Below, in pieces: positions 60,706-64,000 of a DNA stretch of 64,000 nucleotides. The translations under genes were made by a program, and so were the position numbers. A model generated the notes under the pieces. That model saw only the letters and a list, made by a program, of their open reading frames with translations. It ran no database searches and was not told where the DNA came from. Positions within the stretch are counted from its first letter, which is position 1; each line of letters opens with the position of its first letter. Source of the stretch: Zeus faber (taxonomy: Eukaryota; Chordata; Actinopteri; Zeiformes; Zeidae). Where the stretch lies: positions 17,892,267-17,956,266 of the forward strand of contig OY482862.1 of NCBI GenBank assembly GCA_960531495.1. The letters run 5' to 3'.

Positions 60706-62413
60706 TGATTGCTCGTCCCTGCAAGCCTGTCTGCATGCGTACGTATGTGTAGGCTCCGAAAGGCATCCTGTCGGCTTAGATGCTTTGGAAGGGCTCCAGG
60801 AGTGAGTGGCGCCAGCAGACAGACGGTGTGGTGTGGAGGGAAGTGATGTGCTGTGTTGACAACGGGGTGGAGGTGGAGGAAGTGTTCTGGCGATGTGCAT
60901 TTAAGCCTCCAAGGCCTACGATTGTGTTTAGGCTGCCCACCCCCTCCCCCGGAAACATACTTCATAAAACCCTCACAGTTCTATGTATGGTCACAGTTTT
61001 GTATGTATTTTTTCAACATTATTTCATTGATATTTATCCATCCGTCTAAGTTATGAGGAGTTGAGGAGCTTTTTAAGCGGAGGCCTCCAAATTAGTATCG
61101 AGCATGATAGTCTGCACACTGCAAACTGCTGAAGTCAGAGTAAGTAATTGTGTGTCGTCATGGTAACCTGGAACTTGAGGAACTTGAGGAGGAAATGAGT
61201 TTCTATATAGTACCAAACAAGAACACTATGGACACAAATCCCTGTCTGGGAATCTCTCAAGCTCCTTTGCATGCCCCCGCGTACCTATTTAACCTATATA
61301 TTTTTTTTTCAAATTAAATTAACGTTGTCTTCAAAGGGTGTTAGTTAGTTTAATCTTTGTGGTTGTGTGTGTGTGGGTAGGTGTTTGTGAAGTTGGAGCC
61401 TTTCAGTGCAGCTTTATTGTCACTTATGCTGAAGCTGGTCGGCCTTAATGGACTGCCTTACAAAGGTCCCTTTTCCCGAAAGTGTTTTCCCTCGACCGTA
61501 CAATTATTCAATAGCTGTTACCTCATTATTATTTCAAGTGCAGGGGGGGGGCAGCAGATAAGAGTTCCCTGCCTTTTTTGTCTTCTGCTATGTCAATTAA
61601 TGAATGTGATACTCTATTACTATGAGCAAAATACTCTGATTAAATCTTGATGAATGAATGAATGAATGAGTACAGAGTGAAAAAGATCAATGTTCTATTC
61701 TTTTCGGTGTTACTTTGTATTTACTCGAGTAAAGATCGTTGTCACTAAAGTAAAGTAATATGGCGGAGGGAGGTCCTTTCTTTGGGGGAAGATATTACTA
61801 AAATAATACCAGAGCGTGTCATATTTCCTCCATCCAAGGCTGGACGAGTGTTAATTCCTGCCCCGTCGGCCGCGCCCCTCACCCTCGGCCCTGGATGTTG
61901 CGAGCGCGTCACTCGGGTCACGTGACACTTAATGACTGACTGGTTGGCTGGTGACCCCGTTCACAGCACAAACAGATGTCTTATCTCGTTGCCAAATTTC
62001 TGTACCGCATTTATTAGAGCCGCTGCGCACATAGGGGATGGGATTTTACGTCTCTCCGTCTCTCCTTCTCGGCAATCTTTCTCCGGTGGTGACGTCGTCG
62101 GTCTCGGAGCTGTTGTGCCGTTCCGCGCTGACTCATCGGCGAAACATGTGGTCATTTGCCCTGCGTGCAGACCTTCCGCTAAATAAATCACGACCGAGCT
62201 GAGATTCCTTCTGGAACGTCAGGCCGTGTTGACAATAGCACGGCAGTGTTTCCTTTCCTATCACGTAACGGAGGCTTTCCAGTGGCGGAATGGGCTTCCT
62301 GTTATTAACAATTTATCAGCCGCCTATTAGGCCTGACATTTTAGTGGCGGTTAACAGGACCATGCCCCGACATCTTGAAGAGCTAAACTGTAAAGGTTAA
62401 AGTGCCATAGCCG

Positions 62414-62458
<45 letters not shown>

Positions 62459-63462
62459 GGGGAGAAGGAGCAAACGTGCGTTACGGTCTCCAACCCAACC
62501 CCCACCTTCCTCCTCCATCCCTCCGTCCGTCCACCCATTTATCCTTCTTTTCCGTCCCTGTCACCTCGGATCCAATCCCCCTGATTGAACACCTTCTCCA
62601 GGTGCGGGCCAAGGGCTCCTTCCTTGTCCCCATCTTGATAGCGGGGATGTTGCGTTTTTATTTTTTTTCTGTCAGCGTATTACCTTGGTAATCCAATCCA
62701 TCCCTGTAGCCGGCTCTGAATACGGCGAGGCCCTGATGAATATTAATGTGGAGCGACTGCACCCCAGGGACCCGTCGACGGGTCTTATGTTTCTGCTGAT
62801 GCCGCTGAAAAATACGGGAGGAAATCAGCTGATGTGGTCCTCGAGCGGCCGTGGGCTGCATGCAAATCCCCGTTCATCACTATTCATGGTGACCCTTCGT
62901 TAGCGCGCAGCCCCCCATCACGCCCCTCGCAGAGACAGACAGGAAGTGCAGGGGAAGCGGAGCCACTAGAAGGAAAAAAAAAAAATAAAAAAGTCGTTAA
63001 CCCCTTCAGTGTCGTCCCCATTCACTGTTTAGTCACTTGCTCAAGGGTAACGGTCTGGGTGTACTTATGCACATCGTTCAGTATATTCAGTTCTGCTACA
63101 TTTCATATTCTACTACGTTTCCAACAAAGTCAGGTGATATTAGTTAAAAATTAACTAATAACTAAGTCGGGAACTGGATCTATCCGTTCCTGTTCCTTCT
63201 CCATGTTAGTTTGTGCGGTTGCGCGCTGTGTGTGTGTTTCTGGCGTGTGTTCAGGACCCGTTATTAAGCCTCTGCTCTCCCTCCTGTCCCGCCGCCCCGC
63301 GCAGCAACAGGAACAAGACCCCACCAACCTGTACATCTCCAACCTGCCCCTGTCCATGGACGAGCAGGAGCTGGAGAACATGCTGAAGCACTTCGGTCAG
63401 GTCATCTCCACGCGGATCCTGAGGGACTCCAGCGGAGCCAGCAGAGGAGTGGGCTTCGCCAG
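44685..63462 (+). CDS. rbms1: rbms1, RNA-binding motif single-stranded-interacting protein 1 (5' part)
   Basis: MSSP/RBMS family protein that binds single-stranded DNA and RNA through two RRM domains, with roles in mRNA stability and DNA replication. Five exons are seen: 44,685-44,735; 52,758-52,930; 58,903-58,961; 60,183-60,274; 63,305-63,462. All junctions are canonical and in phase. The product has [19 protein letters not shown]1 ([35 protein letters not shown]), VQAQMAK|QQEQDP and the start of RRM2 ([28 protein letters not shown]). [12 protein letters not shown] and [10 protein letters not shown] favour rbms1 over rbms2 or rbms3. The rest of RRM2 and the C-terminus lie beyond base 64,000. 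The usual second exon (QMYPQY-type) was not found, so this isoform may skip it. Confidence 0.93.
45657..45690. repeat. Poly-T / poly-G run
   Basis: About 18 T followed directly by about 13 G; likely unstable. Confidence 0.9.
45699..46017 (-). mobile_element. Non-autonomous TIR element, copy C (inverted)
   Basis: Reads in the opposite direction to copies A and B: GAAAGCACCAATATTCCCAA is the reverse complement of their TTGG..TGGTGCTTTC region, and the end GCACATCTAG mirrors CTAGAGCTGTGC. No coding capacity. Confidence 0.5.
46387..46441. repeat. (ATT)n microsatellite
   Basis: About 18 copies of ATT with one AGT interruption. Confidence 0.95.
48505..48841 (+). mobile_element. Non-autonomous TIR element, copy B
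   Basis: Left end AGAGCTGTGCCATATTGA, right end read in reverse AAGGGCTGCCCAATATAAC. Interior shares CTTTCATGAGATATT, CAATCATAAGTTAGTGTGTG and the TTGCATTAC..TAATGCATTC block with copy A. Confidence 0.55.
49286..50902 (+). mobile_element. Tc1/mariner DNA transposon, full length
   Basis: A 1,617-base element flanked by TA target duplications (49,284-49,285 and 50,903-50,904). Inverted repeats of about 213 bases (49,286-49,499 and 50,691-50,902) start CAGTGGGGGAAATAATTATT and differ at a small number of positions. Each repeat has an outer and an inner copy of an AAATAA.TATTTGATCCC-type motif, the IR/DR layout of fish Tc1 elements. A Tc1-like transposase gene lies inside. It is inserted in rbms1 intron 1 in the same direction as rbms1. 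Confidence 0.95.
49673..50676 (+). pseudogene. Tc1-like transposase, frameshifted
   Basis: The first frame (49,673-50,080) starts [20 protein letters not shown] and carries the paired helix-turn-helix DNA-binding region ([22 protein letters not shown]). The second frame (50,089-50,676) carries [29 protein letters not shown] and [11 protein letters not shown], the later part of the DDE catalytic domain, to the stop TAA at 50,674. The first catalytic Asp (MWSDETK) lies between, in a third frame. Compared with typical family members, a small loss near 50,035 and a larger one near 50,140 break the reading frame. It is therefore unlikely to make active enzyme. Confidence 0.9.
51344..51390. repeat. 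(ATT)n microsatellite
   Basis: About 15 copies of ATT. Confidence 0.95.
51717..51772. repeat. Nested inverted and direct repeat around TTCAGAATGT
   Basis: CTGATTCAGAA (51,718-51,728) and TTCTGAATCAG (51,734-51,744) form a perfect 11-base hairpin with a TGTTG loop. A third copy, CTGATTCAGAATGT, follows in direct orientation near 51,759. Confidence 0.85.
52758..52930 (+). CDS. rbms1: rbms1 exon encoding linker and RRM1 start
   Basis: Acceptor CCCTTTTTCCAG, donor GTGAGT. Encodes [17 protein letters not shown], a Ser/Asn-rich spacer, and [11 protein letters not shown] with RNP2 of RRM1, ending KLCQ plus two bases. Phase 0 in, phase 2 out. Confidence 0.95.
53343..53372. repeat. (AT)n microsatellite
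   Basis: About 14 AT dinucleotides. Confidence 0.95.
55275..55460 (+). mobile_element. LINE reverse-transcriptase fragment
   Basis: The plus-strand frame reads [20 protein letters not shown], then [20 protein letters not shown]. This resembles the end of the RT domain of fish non-LTR retrotransposons (K/E-E-L-hh-DF.., I-NG-EV-V-.FKYLG). Only about 60 residues remain; no 3' tail or target duplication was found. Family (L2/Rex1-like) is uncertain. Confidence 0.5.
58903..58961 (+). CDS. rbms1: rbms1 exon, middle of RRM1
   Basis: Acceptor TCTCCTAG, donor GTGTGT. Encodes [19 protein letters not shown] in the correct phase (2 in, 1 out). Confidence 0.96.
58962..60182 (+). other. rbms1 intron 3
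   Basis: A 1.2-kb intron, non-repetitive; no other feature recognised. Confidence 0.75.
60183..60274 (+). CDS. rbms1: rbms1 exon, RRM1 RNP1 motif
   Basis: Acceptor CCCCTCAG, donor GTGAGG. Encodes [20 protein letters not shown] and [12 protein letters not shown]1 is (K)GYGFVDF. Confidence 0.96.
60490..60701. repeat. (GT)n tracts in rbms1 intron 4
   Basis: Short GT runs at 60,490-60,520 and 60,550-60,590, and an uninterrupted run at about 60,638-60,698. Confidence 0.95.
62418..62457. repeat. (GT)n microsatellite
   Basis: About 19 GT dinucleotides in rbms1 intron 4. Confidence 0.95.
63305..63462 (+). CDS. rbms1: rbms1 exon, RRM2 start
   Basis: Acceptor CCCCGCGCAG, donor GTCAGC. Encodes [20 protein letters not shown] then [19 protein letters not shown] and ends FA plus AG, completed as Arg in the next exon. 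It is the last exon in the window. Confidence 0.96.
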
Positions 63463-64000
63463 GTCAGCCGCCCCCCTCCCGGCCTCCTCCTAACCACTTA
63501 AACCGAAACAAATAAAAGGCTGAAATAATCGTAATTATACCTTTTAGTTCAGTAGTTTGTGGTCTCGGTCTAAAGAACGGCCAACATTTCTCAGGAAAAT
63601 ATTGTTATTGATTCCAGGGAAGTTCATGGAAACCCTCTTGAGGAATAGACTCAGAATAAGTGGGGGGGCTTCATTATCATTACATTTACATTTACATTTA
63701 GTCATTTAGCAGACGCTTTTATCCAAAGCGACTTACAATTGTTCAAACACCGACGGACGCAGCCATCAGGAGCAATTAGGGGTTAAGTGTCTTGCTCAAG
63801 GACACTACAGCATGCTAGCAGGAGGAGCCTGGGATCGAACCAGCAACCTTTAGATCACTAGACCACCAGCTCTACCGCCTGAGCTACCATCCCCATTATA
63901 GTGGTAATGCCCCTCTGTTACGGCTGCACACACACAAATTGGCTGAAAACCCTGAAAGTCCAGACCAAGCCCCTGATTCACCGAGAAGCAACTCTTATAT
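63463..64000 (+). other. rbms1 intron 5 (partial)
   Basis: Start of the next intron, occupied mainly by a SINE; the following exon is outside the window. Confidence 0.75.
63680..63894 (-). mobile_element. tRNA-derived SINE
   Basis: Read on the minus strand it starts GGGGATGGTAGCTCAGGCGG, with an A-box (TAGCTCAGGCGG) and a B-box (GGTTCGATCCC) of RNA polymerase III type. It has the teleost core AAGCGTCTGCTAAATG and ends in a short (TAAATG)n tail at about 63,680. It looks full length, about 215 bases, antisense within rbms1. Confidence 0.85.

Larger units (their letters stand above)
60275..63304 (+). other. rbms1 intron 4
   Basis: A 3-kb intron with three GT tracts. Stretches at 61,860-62,350 and 62,680-62,930 are unique and moderately GC-rich, candidate regulatory DNA only. 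A (GAAT)n run lies near 61,650-61,668. Confidence 0.65.

Overview
This 64 kb window comes from a teleost fish nuclear genome. The evidence is intron-containing vertebrate genes with recognisable exons, dense (CA)n, (TTA)n and (GT)n microsatellites, a fish-type Tc1 transposon, and a tRNA-derived SINE carrying the CATTTAGCAGACGC core typical of teleosts. No bacterial, phage or CRISPR features are present.

Three protein genes can be supported. (1) tbr1, minus strand, at the left edge: exon 1 and exon 2 only, the rest lying beyond base 1. (2) tank, minus strand, 18,761-23,875 for the coding part, with a 5' untranslated exon and CpG-island promoter near 25,185-25,470. Seven coding exons splice in frame to a 388-residue protein with the TRAF-binding core PIQCTD and a C-terminal zinc finger. 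(3) rbms1, plus strand: a first exon at 44,685 and four further exons to 63,462, covering RRM1 and the start of RRM2; the gene runs off the right edge. The order tbr1(-), tank(-), rbms1(+) matches the human TBR1-PSMD14-TANK-RBMS1 block, except that no psmd14 exon is seen between tbr1 and tank.

Between the genes: 2.4-18.4 kb is gene-free, with unique stretches that look like regulatory DNA (candidates only) and an orphan CpG-rich zone at about 10.4-14.4 kb. From 25.51 to 30.77 kb there is a 5.25-kb minisatellite of about 103 copies of a 51-bp unit, starting about 200 bp upstream of two palindromic NF-kappaB-type sites in the tank promoter. It has higher-order duplications of 204 and 563 bp and a tail of diverged units in inverted orientation. 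From 31 to 43.8 kb there is telomere-like TTAGG repeat, an octamer minisatellite and many microsatellites, without a convincing gene. The first rbms1 intron holds a full-length but frameshifted Tc1 element (49,286-50,902).

Functionally, tank acts in TRAF/TBK1/NF-kappaB signalling, tbr1 is a forebrain T-box transcription factor, and rbms1 is a single-stranded nucleic-acid-binding protein. They are neighbours by ancient synteny, not members of one pathway. The most unusual items are the promoter-proximal 51-bp array, the paired kappaB palindromes, and the missing psmd14 with an orphan CpG zone in its expected place.
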